Source: Phyllobacterium brassicacearum
Lineage (GTDB): Bacteria > Pseudomonadota > Alphaproteobacteria > Rhizobiales > Rhizobiaceae
Length of the DNA: 64,000 nucleotides
Assembly (NCBI RefSeq): GCF_003010955.1
Contig: NZ_PGGO01000006.1
Span: forward strand, 62,001-126,000
Direction of reading: 5' to 3'
Shown: positions 25,675 through 34,342 of the stretch, piece by piece
Layout: each line of letters starts with the position of its first letter
Position numbering within the stretch: position 1 is the first letter of the stretch
Translations under genes and position numbers: made by a program
The notes under the pieces: model-generated
Seen by the model: only the letters and a program-made list of their open reading frames with translations
Databases searched by the model: none
Told to the model about the DNA's origin: nothing

Positions 25675-26436
25675 CTAATAGATGCTAAAGGGAAAATAGG
25701 TGTTGTTGATGCGGTCGTAGGTACCGTTAAGCCGGATTTGACTGATTGCTTCATTGACTTTGGCAATCAGTGCATGGTTGCCCTTGTGTGCGGTGATGTG
25801 GGCGGAACTCTTCAGAAAATCGTTGGTAACCGGGTCGCCTACGTAGTCAAACTTCGAACTTTCCGGCGCCTGCAGGAAGGTCAGCAAGTCGATGGAATCG
25901 GCCAGGACCAGATCCACCTCACCCGCCTGTAGCAGTTTCTGTGCCTCCGGCTGGTCCTTCGTCAACACGATCGTGCTTTCGGTATAGGCCTTCTGCAGGT
26001 ATTCCGACTGGATTGTCTGACTGCCGGCTGCGATGCGCAAGCCCTTCAATGCGGCAGGCGATATGTCCTTGAATCTGTTGGGATCACCGGCAAATGCCGA
26101 ATGCGAACGGTAGTAGGAGTCCGAGAATTCCATCCGTTTGGCACGGGCGTCGGTGTATGACATACTGGCGACGATGAGATCGTATTGATTGTTTTCGAGC
26201 CGCGGGATGATGTCGTCCCAAGGCACGGCAATGAAAGAACATGTGGCTTTCATTTCGTGGCACACAGCCTTGGCGATGTCGACATCGAACCCGACCAGAT
26301 TTCCCGAAGCATCGATAGAATTGAATGGGGGATAAGCACCTTCGGTTGCTATCTTCAACTTCAGTTCATCTGCGGTTGCCACACATGCAAAGGTGAGAAC
26401 CGCGATCGTTACCACTGCAAAAGATGTCGTTTTCAT
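25675..26436 (-). CDS. Amino-acid-type periplasmic binding protein, no transporter nearby
   Basis: A 253-residue type-II binding protein with a Sec signal peptide (residues 1 to about 22, ending VATADEL). The domain-I start IATEGAYPPFNSIDASGNLV, the ligand-binding DLIVASMSYTDARAKRMEFS and GVDIA-like GFDVDIAKAV are typical of lysine/arginine/ornithine-class proteins. No permease or ATPase gene is adjacent. Instead the next gene is a membrane diguanylate cyclase 14 bp away, so this is more likely a signalling co-receptor than a transport component. Confidence 0.86.
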   Translation of the reverse strand: MKTTSFAVVTIAVLTFACVATADELKLKIATEGAYPPFNSIDASGNLVGFDVDIAKAVCHEMKATCSFIAVPWDDIIPRLENNQYDLIVASMSYTDARAKRMEFSDSYYRSHSAFAGDPNRFKDISPAALKGLRIAAGSQTIQSEYLQKAYTESTIVLTKDQPEAQKLLQAGEVDLVLADSIDLLTFLQAPESSKFDYVGDPVTNDFLKSSAHITAHKGNHALIAKVNEAISQIRLNGTYDRINNTYFPFSIY

Positions 26437-26556
26437 ATGGCTGTTCTCCACATTTCAGGATGACAGAATGATGCAGTCGAAATGAATAAACTGTGAGCGC
26501 TGGTCAATAAGCGTGAACATGCTTGATTTATCATGAAAAGATTTTGTTGCATTATA

Positions 26557-26736
26557 TTATTTGGAAATACTGGCTGACATGGCACTGAAAACGGGAGAGA
26601 CTTCCTCCAAAGTCTGGCCCCGATCGCCCGATATGACGACGAGCCGGCTGATCCACATGCCGCAGACAGCGCCGGCGGTAATCAGCACAACAGTCATTGT
26701 TGCCAAGAACCATCGCCGGTCGAGATAGCGAGACAT
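26557..26736 (-). CDS. 59-residue single-pass membrane protein
   Basis: A short frame from ATG 26736 to TAA 26557 with GGGGGA nine bases before the start. The peptide opens MSRYLDRRWFL, has one hydrophobic helix of about 20 residues (TVVLITAGAVCGMWI) and a 25-residue polar tail (GDRGQTLEEVSPVFSAM). The positive N-terminus suggests N-in topology with the tail in the periplasm. It lies 121 bp upstream of the binding-protein gene in the same direction and may be the first gene of that signalling operon. No homologue is known to me. Confidence 0.5.
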   Translation of the reverse strand: MSRYLDRRWFLATMTVVLITAGAVCGMWISRLVVISGDRGQTLEEVSPVFSAMSASISK

Positions 26737-26986
26737 TCAGAATTTCCCCCAAGCTTGCTGTACAAATCGAGACGCCGGTCTGTAAGCATGCGTTGGCTAT
26801 TAATGACATCGGGACTGTTAAGATTTCTCTGATTTTCCGTGAACGTGGTCATTTGAAGCGTAACCGGGGGTTGTGGCGCGCGGTATGAATGGAAAAAGTC
26901 CAACAGGTAAATATTGCAACAATATTTTCATGGGAGAGTATTCAGGATAAGAGTCGAGTTTGAGGGTGGAGTTATAATAAAAACAA

Positions 26987-28744
26987 ATGAAACCGGCCAG
27001 ATCAGAGCAGGAATTTCAGAATATTCTACGGCGGCTGGAGCTTGCGCTTGACGCTTCGCAAATCGGGGTTTGGGAGCACAACGCCGAGAATGAGGTCCTC
27101 TGGGACCTGCAGATGCACCGCCTCTATGCAACAGGCAAAACGCAAAGAAATGTAATGGCCGACCAGTGGGTCGACGCCATTCATCCGGACGATCGTGCGC
27201 GAGCCGAGGAGGATTTCGAGGAGGCTATCCGGCGTAAAGGGGACTATTCGTCCGAGTTCAGGATTGTCCTGCCTGATGGGGATATCCGTCACATCCGATC
27301 GAGGGCACACTATTATGAAGACGGTGAGACTGCAACGTTCATCGGTGCCGAATGGGATGTGACAGCGGACGTGATGCTGACGCGCGAGCTTTCTGCCCAA
27401 AAGGCAATCGCCGAGGCCAGGGCGCTGGCGCTTGAGGCGAGCACTGCCCAGATCGAATATGCTGCCGAACACGATTACCTGACGGGCCTGCCCAACAGGC
27501 GTTTTTTTGACAAACGGCTTTCGGAGCTGTCTGCCGACTGCAGTGTCGAACGGCTGGCAATTCTGCATGTCGATCTGGATTACTTCAAGCAAATCAACGA
27601 CACAGCTGGCCATGCCGCCGGCGATGCAGTGCTGAAATCCGCAGCGCTCATGATCGCATCGGTTGTCCCGGAGAATGGATTTGTGGCGCGCATGGGTGGT
27701 GACGAATTCGTGGTTCTGATCCCGAATTTCTCGACGCTCGGCGAACTGGAGATCGTCGCGCAACATATTGTCAGGCTGCTCAGGCAGGGTGTTTCTTACG
27801 GAGGTTCGTTGCTGCAGACAGGTGCTTCAATCGGTGTGGCCTGGACGAATGACGGAAGTGCGGCAGGCCTGCTGGCCGAATCCGACGTCGCTCTCTATCG
27901 CTCAAAGAATCTCGGACGAAACAGGGTGGAATTTTTCGCGCCACATCTGAAAACGGGGTTGTCGCGCGATCGGCGGATCGCGGAGCATGTCAAAGTTGGT
28001 TTGGAGAGGGGCGAGTTTATTCCATTCTATCAGTTGCAGGTCGACGCGCGCACGCAAAGCATTGTGGGCATTGAGGCACTCGCGCGCTGGAGACATCCGC
28101 AACGGGGATTACTCGCACCCGAATCCTTCATGAAGGTGGCGGCCACACTGGGGCTGATCGCCGAGTTTGACGCAGCAATCCTCAGGGCAATCATACGTGA
28201 CCGGCAAAGCTGGGAAACGCTGGGGGTCACCGTACCGCGGATCGCCGTCAATACATCGGCCGCGCGGTTGTCAGACCCGACCCTCGTCGATCAGCTCAAG
28301 CAATTGCAGATCGAACCGCACACACTGTCCTTCGAGCTTCTGGAGACAGTTTTTCTCGATGAGATAGAGGACGATGTTCTCACCAATATCGCTGCGCTCA
28401 AGCAGATGGAGATCGATATTGAAGTCGATGACTTCGGTTCAGGGCACGCGTCGATCATCGGCTTGTTGAAGCTCAAGCCGAAACGGCTCAAGATCGACCA
28501 ACGACTGGTCATGCCGATCATAAAATCACGCGAACAGAGAAGCCTAATCCGGGCGATCGTCGGTATAGCCAAAACACTCGGGATAGGCGTCATCGCCGAA
28601 GGCGTCGAGACGCAGGCGCACGCAAGGCTCTTGCGCCGGCTAGGGTGCGATACGTTACAAGGCTACGCGATCGCGCATCCAGTCTCATCGCTGGACCTAT
28701 GCGCTCGTCTGGCTGCGGCGCAGAGGGTCAGGCTAGCAGGATAA
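26987..28744 (+). CDS. PAS-GGDEF-EAL cyclic-di-GMP protein
   Basis: A 585-residue cytoplasmic protein. A PAS/PAC sensor occupies residues 15-130 (LDASQIGVWEHNAENEVLWD, IHPDDRARAEEDF). The GGDEF domain has GLPNRRFFDKRL and an intact GGDEF at 237-241, without an I-site. The EAL domain has EALARW at 363-368, VDDFGSGHAS and EGVETQ, with a conserved QGYAIAHP end. Both synthase and phosphodiesterase activities look possible. The usual KID motif is IDQRL here. It is monocistronic and divergent from the small membrane protein gene. Confidence 0.9.
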   Translation: MKPARSEQEFQNILRRLELALDASQIGVWEHNAENEVLWDLQMHRLYATGKTQRNVMADQWVDAIHPDDRARAEEDFEEAIRRKGDYSSEFRIVLPDGDIRHIRSRAHYYEDGETATFIGAEWDVTADVMLTRELSAQKAIAEARALALEASTAQIEYAAEHDYLTGLPNRRFFDKRLSELSADCSVERLAILHVDLDYFKQINDTAGHAAGDAVLKSAALMIASVVPENGFVARMGGDEFVVLIPNFSTLGELEIVAQHIVRLLRQGVSYGGSLLQTGASIGVAWTNDGSAAGLLAESDVALYRSKNLGRNRVEFFAPHLKTGLSRDRRIAEHVKVGLERGEFIPFYQLQVDARTQSIVGIEALARWRHPQRGLLAPESFMKVAATLGLIAEFDAAILRAIIRDRQSWETLGVTVPRIAVNTSAARLSDPTLVDQLKQLQIEPHTLSFELLETVFLDEIEDDVLTNIAALKQMEIDIEVDDFGSGHASIIGLLKLKPKRLKIDQRLVMPIIKSREQRSLIRAIVGIAKTLGIGVIAEGVETQAHARLLRRLGCDTLQGYAIAHPVSSLDLCARLAAAQRVRLAG

Positions 28745-28760
28745 GCCTCACCTATCTGCG

Positions 28761-29060
28761 TCAGTGCTCCGTTCGGGACTCACTTGCCGCAATCGGAACG
28801 TTCCTGAGGGGAAACGGCTTCTGGAAATGACCGCGTCCAGCCAGGACGTTGAGTTCACGATTTGCTGCCATTGCGGCAAGCTCGTCTTCATCGCGAACGC
28901 CGCTTTCGAATATGGCCATGATAATGCGGGCGAGGTCGTTGCAGCGCTCGTGCGTCTTGGGACAACGGTCCAGCAAGCGAGATGCCTGGTTGTGAGCTCG
29001 CTGCATAATTTCCCAATCGGTAGTCGCAAAGATACGTCGGTCTCGATCCGAAAATGCCAT
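28761..29060 (-). CDS. Hypothetical 99-residue protein
   Basis: The frame from ATG 29060 has GGGAG just upstream. The product (MAFSDRDRRIFATTDWEIMQ...) is predicted helical with two Cys in RCPKTHERCNDLA. I do not recognise it. It converges on the GGDEF-EAL gene, whose end is only 16 bp away. Confidence 0.5.
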   Translation of the reverse strand: MAFSDRDRRIFATTDWEIMQRAHNQASRLLDRCPKTHERCNDLARIIMAIFESGVRDEDELAAMAANRELNVLAGRGHFQKPFPLRNVPIAASESRTEH

Positions 29061-29314
29061 GACACGCTCCCATCTGTCTGGGCGAGAACACATCAGAAAT
29101 TGCGGGTCGCCGTTCCCGCAGACTGGCAATACTGAGAAAAGCTAAGCGCATTTCCGGAGCAGCCGCAATTCGAATTTAATTGTGCAATCTTCCGCACCAC
29201 TTACCGCAATGCGAAATCATGGGTGGTACCATCAAAACGGACGAAGACCCATCCAACCTGTGGGCTAAGCCCGACGAAGTACGCTAAGCCGGTTGGTTGA
29301 TGGGGCTAAGACAT
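29061..29314. other. Intergenic region, no gene seen
   Basis: No coding frame with a ribosome binding site is visible here. An imperfect inverted repeat pairs CCCATCCAACC near 29250 with GGTTGGTTGATGGG near 29290, just past the topoisomerase gene stop. It could act as its transcript end, but lacks a T-run. Confidence 0.35.
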
Positions 29315-30325
29315 TCACGTATTTGCTCGTTCCAGCAGGCGCATAAGTCCGGTTTCGGCACCGCTGAGGCCTTTGCGAAGTGGAGCCCGCAGAAGCGACG
29401 TGTCGAGTTCACCGGCATTAAAGCAGTCGGTGATCAAAGGGTGGACATAGCTCGATCGTGTTACGGCGGGTGTGTTGCGTAGAAACTCGCTGACGTTGCG
29501 CATGGCTGCAGCGATCGCGCGTTTTTTGGCCGCATCAGTTGTTGCGTCGACTTGGGCAAGAAACTCAAGTGCGCGTGCCGAACCATGGAACGTGCGAAAA
29601 TCCTTGGCGCTCACCTTCGAGCCAGAGATCTCGCGCAAGTAGTTGTTGAGTTCGCTAGCGCGCAGGGTACGCCAGCGGCGTTCGAATTTGTACTGGAATA
29701 GCCTTCCGCGCCGCTTCAACGCCTTTAATCGCTTCACTGCAACCTGATCCTTGATTGTTATCTCCTGCTTTTTCTTGGACTTGCCGGCAAAAACGAAATT
29801 GGCAACGTTGCCGTTGATCCTGAGGTCACCGGTCCTCAGCGATGCGATGCCACGGCCGCCATCCTTGGCGTATTTCTCGTGTCCCGCACGGAAGGCTTTC
29901 TGGTCTATCAGCTTTATGGCAAGTGCGGCCAGCGGGCGGCTCGAGGTCGGGGCGCGTCGCATGTCATGGAGAATGCGTTTGCGGATACCAGGAAGTGCCT
30001 TGCCGAAGGCGAGCAGGCGGTGGGCCTTGATGCTGTTGCGCACCGACTCCCAACTCGGGTGATAAATATACTGACGGCGTCCAAGGTCATCCTTGCCGAC
30101 GGCCTGAATATGCCCGTTCTCGCTGTCGCAGCAGAAAACCTCGGTCCATGCTGGAGGTATGACCAGAGACACCAAACGCTCAATGTGCTTATGAGAAATT
30201 GGCCGGCCATTCGTACGGATGTACCGAAACCTGCCCTTGTAAGGTTCGCGTTTCAGGCTGAATGTTTCCGGATCGACCAGCTCAAGCCCGAGTTCTTTCG
30301 CGTAATCTGCATAATCCGGCTGCAT
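29315..30325 (-). CDS. Poxvirus-like DNA topoisomerase IB
   Basis: A 336-residue type-IB topoisomerase that relaxes supercoils through a 3'-phosphotyrosine. The catalytic set is visible: Arg in AFRAGHEKYA (about 146), Lys in the AGKSKKK turn (about 182), R244 in KDFRTFHG, N284 and the nucleophile Y293 in TRSSYVHP. The Asn nine residues before Tyr replaces the His of vaccinia enzyme, as in the Deinococcus radiodurans enzyme (established for that protein). ATG 30325 follows AGGGTGAAG. It is divergent from the ABM-fold gene and the ku genes. Confidence 0.9.
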   Translation of the reverse strand: MQPDYADYAKELGLELVDPETFSLKREPYKGRFRYIRTNGRPISHKHIERLVSLVIPPAWTEVFCCDSENGHIQAVGKDDLGRRQYIYHPSWESVRNSIKAHRLLAFGKALPGIRKRILHDMRRAPTSSRPLAALAIKLIDQKAFRAGHEKYAKDGGRGIASLRTGDLRINGNVANFVFAGKSKKKQEITIKDQVAVKRLKALKRRGRLFQYKFERRWRTLRASELNNYLREISGSKVSAKDFRTFHGSARALEFLAQVDATTDAAKKRAIAAAMRNVSEFLRNTPAVTRSSYVHPLITDCFNAGELDTSLLRAPLRKGLSGAETGLMRLLERANT

Positions 30326-30459
30326 GTCTTCACCCTGTTGCTGCGGGCGAGGAACGTCGTGGTACGCAGAGCAGTTCCCTGCGCAACCAAAAAGGTGCAT
30401 GGTGGTGCGGAATCCGCTGCGGAATACGATCCCCGTTGGCAAGCGATGGAGGAACGATC

Positions 30460-30759
30460 ATGGTCAAATTCGCCCTGTACGTACCACTCGAAGCGAAGTC
30501 CGGAAAAGAAGAGGAGGTTGCTGCGTTTTTGCGTGCCGGCCTGCCACTTGTGAATGAGGAGCCCGGGACCGTTGCCTGGTTCGGCGTCCGGCTCGGCAAA
30601 AGCTCCTTTGCAATTTTCGATGCGTTTCCGGATGAAGAGGGGCGGGGTGCGCATCTGTCAGGCAAGGTTGCTGCCGCGCTGATGGCACGGGCTGACGAGC
30701 TGTTTGCAAGCCCGCCGCAGATCAACAAACTCGACGTGCTCGCGGCAAAGCTGCCCTGA
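30460..30759 (+). CDS. Antibiotic-biosynthesis-monooxygenase-fold protein
   Basis: A 99-residue single-domain protein of the ABM (dimeric ferredoxin-like) fold, with FALYVPLEAKSGKEEEVAAF and TVAWFGVRLGKSSFAIFDAF. Members include monooxygenases such as YgiN, but small ones often have no proven activity. GGAGGAA sits at ideal distance from ATG 30460. It is 70 bp upstream of ku in the same direction, so the two may share a transcript. Confidence 0.8.
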   Translation: MVKFALYVPLEAKSGKEEEVAAFLRAGLPLVNEEPGTVAWFGVRLGKSSFAIFDAFPDEEGRGAHLSGKVAAALMARADELFASPPQINKLDVLAAKLP

Positions 30760-30829
30760 AACGTCTATCGATCGTCTGGAACCAAATAACAGCCGCTCCG
30801 TTCATGCCAATTTCAAGGGAAGGTACGCC

Positions 30830-31636
30830 ATGGCGCCACGCTCATTCTGGAAGGGGTATCTCAAGCTCTCGCTCGTGACTTGTCCGGTCGCAATGGTTCC
30901 GGCCACGACTGAGGAAGAAAAGGTCCGCTTTCACACACTGAACCGGAAAACCGGCAATCGTGTCGTGAGTCAATATGTTGATTCCGTAAGTGGCAAGCCA
31001 GTCGACGAGGATGATGAGGTCAAGGGCTACCAGCGCGGCGAAGACGAGTACGTCATGCTCGAGGATGACGAGATCAACGCGGTGGCGCTCGAAAGCACGC
31101 GGACGATCGATATCGAAATGTTCGTGCCGCGCGAGAGCATAGACTGGATATGGTATGACAAGCCCCATTATCTGACCCCGGACGATCCGGTGGGCGAGGA
31201 GGCCTTTTCCGTCATTCGCGACGCGATGGAAGCGACTGGCAGAGTCGGTATTTCCCGGCTGGTCATGTACAGGCGCGAACGGGCAGTGATGCTCGAACCG
31301 CGTGGCCTTGGCATTGTCCTGTGGACGCTGCGCTATGGGGATGAGGTTCGCGACCGCGATGCTTATTTCGGTGATATCAAGAGCGGGACGACCGACGCGC
31401 AGCTGATGACGCTGGTGCAGACGCTGATCGACGAGCGGACCAAGCCCTGGGACCCGAAGATGGTCGATGACCCGGTCCAGGACCGGCTCCTTGAAATCAT
31501 TGCCGCGAAGAAGAAGGGCAAAAAGCGACCAGTCGCGAAGGCGGCCGAACCCGAACCAGCCAGCAACGTCATCAACATCATGGACGCCTTGCGCAAAAGC
31601 ATTGCCAGTGAGAGCAAGCCGACCAAAAAACGCTAA
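30830..31636 (+). CDS. ku: Non-homologous end-joining protein Ku (copy 1)
   Basis: A 268-residue bacterial Ku that binds DNA ends and recruits LigD. Motifs include FWKGYLKLSLVTCPVAMVPA, VRFHTLNRKTGNRV, KGYQRGEDEYVML and WYDKPHYLTPDD. The tail has a Lys-rich segment (KKKGKKRPVAK) then VINIMDALRKSIA. AAGGGAAGG precedes ATG 30830. It faces the ligD gene, with a long palindrome between the two. Confidence 0.93.
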   Translation: MAPRSFWKGYLKLSLVTCPVAMVPATTEEEKVRFHTLNRKTGNRVVSQYVDSVSGKPVDEDDEVKGYQRGEDEYVMLEDDEINAVALESTRTIDIEMFVPRESIDWIWYDKPHYLTPDDPVGEEAFSVIRDAMEATGRVGISRLVMYRRERAVMLEPRGLGIVLWTLRYGDEVRDRDAYFGDIKSGTTDAQLMTLVQTLIDERTKPWDPKMVDDPVQDRLLEIIAAKKKGKKRPVAKAAEPEPASNVINIMDALRKSIASESKPTKKR

Positions 31637-31655
31637 GAGACTGTTTGTAAACTCT

Positions 31656-31760
31656 ACTGCGGCGGTCATCTGACGCGATTTTCTGCGCTTCCGGTGCTCA
31701 CGTACTAAGTACGCTCCGCTCGGGTTCTCCAAAACCACGCCATATGCCTCACCGCAGTGA
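31656..31760. repeat. Long imperfect palindrome between ku and ligD
   Basis: About 100 bp folds on itself: CTGCGG near 31657 pairs with CCGCAG near 31752, ATTTT near 31678 with AAAAC near 31731, and a centre CGTACT-A-AGTACG lies at 31701-31713. The core resembles intergenic palindromes scattered through rhizobial genomes (RIME-like), as far as I recall. It may also terminate both convergent transcripts. Confidence 0.6.
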
Positions 31761-31774
31761 CTTTCCGAGCGGGC

Positions 31775-34330
31775 TCACACCTTCTTGCGGGGCGTTTTCG
31801 GCTTTTCGATAGGAACGGCCGCTGCACGGAAATCAGCCCATGGGTCGGCCTTGTAGGATGCAACCCGGATCGGCGTGTTCAGCACTGTAAAATAAGCCGG
31901 CCCGATGCCGGACGTTAGCTCGCCCCATTCAAGCGGCATCGAAACGGCAGCACCTGGACGCGCACGGGTGGAGTAGGGTGCCACAGCGGTGGTGCCGCGT
32001 TGGTTACGCAGATAGTCGATGAGGATTTTTCCCCCGCGTTTTGACTTGGTAATGGTCGCGACGTAGCGGTCAGGACTATCGGCGGCCATGGCATCGGCAA
32101 TGGCCTTGGTGAAAGCCTTGGCCTCAGGCCACGCTGCCTTGGGCTTGATCGGAGCAACGACGTGCAGGCCCTTGCCGCCCGATGTCTTGACGAAAGCGTT
32201 CAGGCCGGCCTGCTCGAGCCGCTGGCGCGTCTCATGCGCGGCCTCGATCACCCTTTCCCAAGGCACGCCATCGCCGGGATCGAGGTCCATGATGATCATA
32301 TCCGGATGTTCCCAGTCCTTGATGGTCGATCCCCAAGGATGAATTTCGAGCACGGCGGATTGGACCAGCCCTATCAGTCCGTCAAGGTCGTTGATGCTGA
32401 TGAGGGGCTCGTCGTCCTTGTCCTTCGGATCCTTTACGAGAGCGATGTTCGGATTAAGCCCTTTCCAGGCATGTTTCTGAAAGAAGGACTGACCGGTAAT
32501 GCCTTCCGGGCTTCTCAGAAGCGCAAGCGGCCGGTCAACGACGAAGGGGGATATATACGGCCAGACGTCGGTATAATAATTCGCGAGACCCTCTTTGGTG
32601 ACGCCCTGTTCGGGCCAATAGATGCGATCCGGATGGGTAAGTTTCACGGTGCGCCCCTCTGGTCTAGTCTTAGATTGGGTTTTGGGTTGGGCAGCCGGTC
32701 TTGCTGTTTCCCGCACCACTTCATGTGCCGGCTTATCTTCGCGTAGGCCCCGAAACGCGGCATGCCGCAGGTTGCCGTCGGCCGTCCAAGCGCGGAATTC
32801 GACCTGAGCGACAAGCTGAGGTTTGACGTAGCGCACCTGTCTCGCCGCATCTGCGCTCAGGCGTTCGGCAAATGGGCTTTCGGAAACACGAATACGTTCG
32901 AGCCTGCGGTAAAGGTCTTCGGCGACGGAAGCGCTGTATCCTGTGCCCACGCGGCCGACATGCTCGAGCTTCTTGCCATTGTAGACACCCATGACGAGCG
33001 ATCCGATGGCCTTACGGGACGTCGTGGATGGCACATAACCGGCAATGACGAATTCCTGATGCTGTGAACATTTGGATTTGAGCCAGCTTTTGCCGCGGCC
33101 AGATCGGTATGGCGCGTTATGCAATTTGGAAACAATGCCCTCGAGGCCGAGACGGCAGGCGTGGTCGCGGATAAGAACGCCATCGCCTTCGAAATGCTCG
33201 CTGTAGCGTATCTGCGTCGAAGCGTTGGCAACGAGGCTTTGCAATATGGCCTTGCGCTCGATGAGGGGCAGCGCCTGCAAATCATACCCATCGAGATGGA
33301 GGAGGTCGAACACATAGAAAATGAACCGGTCTGTCCGGTCCGCGCTGAGATCGGCCTGCAGCGCGGAAAAGTCCGATGCACCGGCTGCGTTCTCCACCAC
33401 CACTTCACCGTCGATCATTGCGGTGCCAATGGGCAGGTCCTGAAAGGCCGCCATGATCTGCTTGCCGAATTTCTTGGTCCAGTCCAGGCCGGTCCGCGTC
33501 AGGAGTTTAACACGGCCAGCCTCGATCCGGGCCTGCAGGCGATAGCCATCAAACTTTATTTCATGGATCCAGCGTTCGCCTTTTGGCGGGCTCGGGGCGA
33601 GCGTAGCCAGTGTCGGTTCGACGAAATCAGGAAGGCGGGCTTTCTTTGCTCCCTTGATACTTGATGGATCCGGAACGCTGGTTTCGGCTGCTGCTTCTTT
33701 TGCGGTCTTTGGCTTTGCCGCACTCTTGTCGATCTTGCCAGTCTTCGACGACCATCCCGGTGCTTCGCTTGCGACATCGGCAAGCTGACGGCCGGTCTTC
33801 ACGGACTTGGGCATTTCTTCCAGAATATCTGGATCGCTTTCTGACCGGGCAGCTTCGTCTTCACCTTTGATCAGCAACCAATTCTCGCGTTTCTCACGCG
33901 GCTTGCCATGCATGCGAACCAGGTGCCAGCGGCCGGAGAGTTTCTTGCCGTGCAGTTCGAATTCCAGATGGCCCTTGGCATAGCCGCGGTCGGGATCGAA
34001 CACTGGAGTCCAGGTACCGCTGTCCCAGATGATCACGGTGCCGCCGCCATATTCGCCTTTGGGGATCGTTCCTTCAAAGTCACCATATTCGAGCGGATGA
34101 TCTTCGACATGAACCGCCAGCCGTTTCTCTCCGGGAACAAGGCTGGGACCGCGGGTGACGGCCCAGCTCTTCAGAACGCCATGCATTTCCAGGCGGAAAT
34201 CATAATGCAGCCGTCTTGCGTCGTGTTTTTGGACGACGAAGCTGTTTCCCGATTTGCGCGCCTTGCGGCCTTTGGGCTCGGATGTTGTCTTGAAATCACG
34301 TTTCTTACGGTAGGTTTCAAGCGCGACCAT
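31775..34330 (-). CDS. ligD: ATP-dependent DNA ligase D (PE-LIG-POL)
   Basis: An 851-residue three-domain end-joining enzyme. Residues 1-180 are the 3'-phosphoesterase (KHDARRLHYDFRLEMHGVLK, GEYGGGTVIIWDSG). The ligase domain starts near 230 with the adenylated Lys at 259 in HEIKFDGYR and includes DGEVVVE and SKLHNAPYRSGRGKSWLKSK. The primase-like polymerase domain starts near 555 (HPDRIYWPEQGVTKEG) with the metal acids in MDLDPGD. This is the PE-LIG-POL order common in alphaproteobacteria. Its start is 13 bp from the end of the second ku, so the two form an operon. Confidence 0.95.
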   Translation of the reverse strand: MVALETYRKKRDFKTTSEPKGRKARKSGNSFVVQKHDARRLHYDFRLEMHGVLKSWAVTRGPSLVPGEKRLAVHVEDHPLEYGDFEGTIPKGEYGGGTVIIWDSGTWTPVFDPDRGYAKGHLEFELHGKKLSGRWHLVRMHGKPREKRENWLLIKGEDEAARSESDPDILEEMPKSVKTGRQLADVASEAPGWSSKTGKIDKSAAKPKTAKEAAAETSVPDPSSIKGAKKARLPDFVEPTLATLAPSPPKGERWIHEIKFDGYRLQARIEAGRVKLLTRTGLDWTKKFGKQIMAAFQDLPIGTAMIDGEVVVENAAGASDFSALQADLSADRTDRFIFYVFDLLHLDGYDLQALPLIERKAILQSLVANASTQIRYSEHFEGDGVLIRDHACRLGLEGIVSKLHNAPYRSGRGKSWLKSKCSQHQEFVIAGYVPSTTSRKAIGSLVMGVYNGKKLEHVGRVGTGYSASVAEDLYRRLERIRVSESPFAERLSADAARQVRYVKPQLVAQVEFRAWTADGNLRHAAFRGLREDKPAHEVVRETARPAAQPKTQSKTRPEGRTVKLTHPDRIYWPEQGVTKEGLANYYTDVWPYISPFVVDRPLALLRSPEGITGQSFFQKHAWKGLNPNIALVKDPKDKDDEPLISINDLDGLIGLVQSAVLEIHPWGSTIKDWEHPDMIIMDLDPGDGVPWERVIEAAHETRQRLEQAGLNAFVKTSGGKGLHVVAPIKPKAAWPEAKAFTKAIADAMAADSPDRYVATITKSKRGGKILIDYLRNQRGTTAVAPYSTRARPGAAVSMPLEWGELTSGIGPAYFTVLNTPIRVASYKADPWADFRAAAVPIEKPKTPRKKV

Positions 34331-34342
34331 GGATTAGAGCCT

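Noticed and set aside
26552-26809. An 85-residue minus-strand frame with no hydrophobic segment
   Set aside because: It overlaps the 59-residue membrane-peptide frame, which has a better ribosome binding site and a protein-like hydrophobic pattern. The 85-residue frame reads as Arg/Cys-rich noise.
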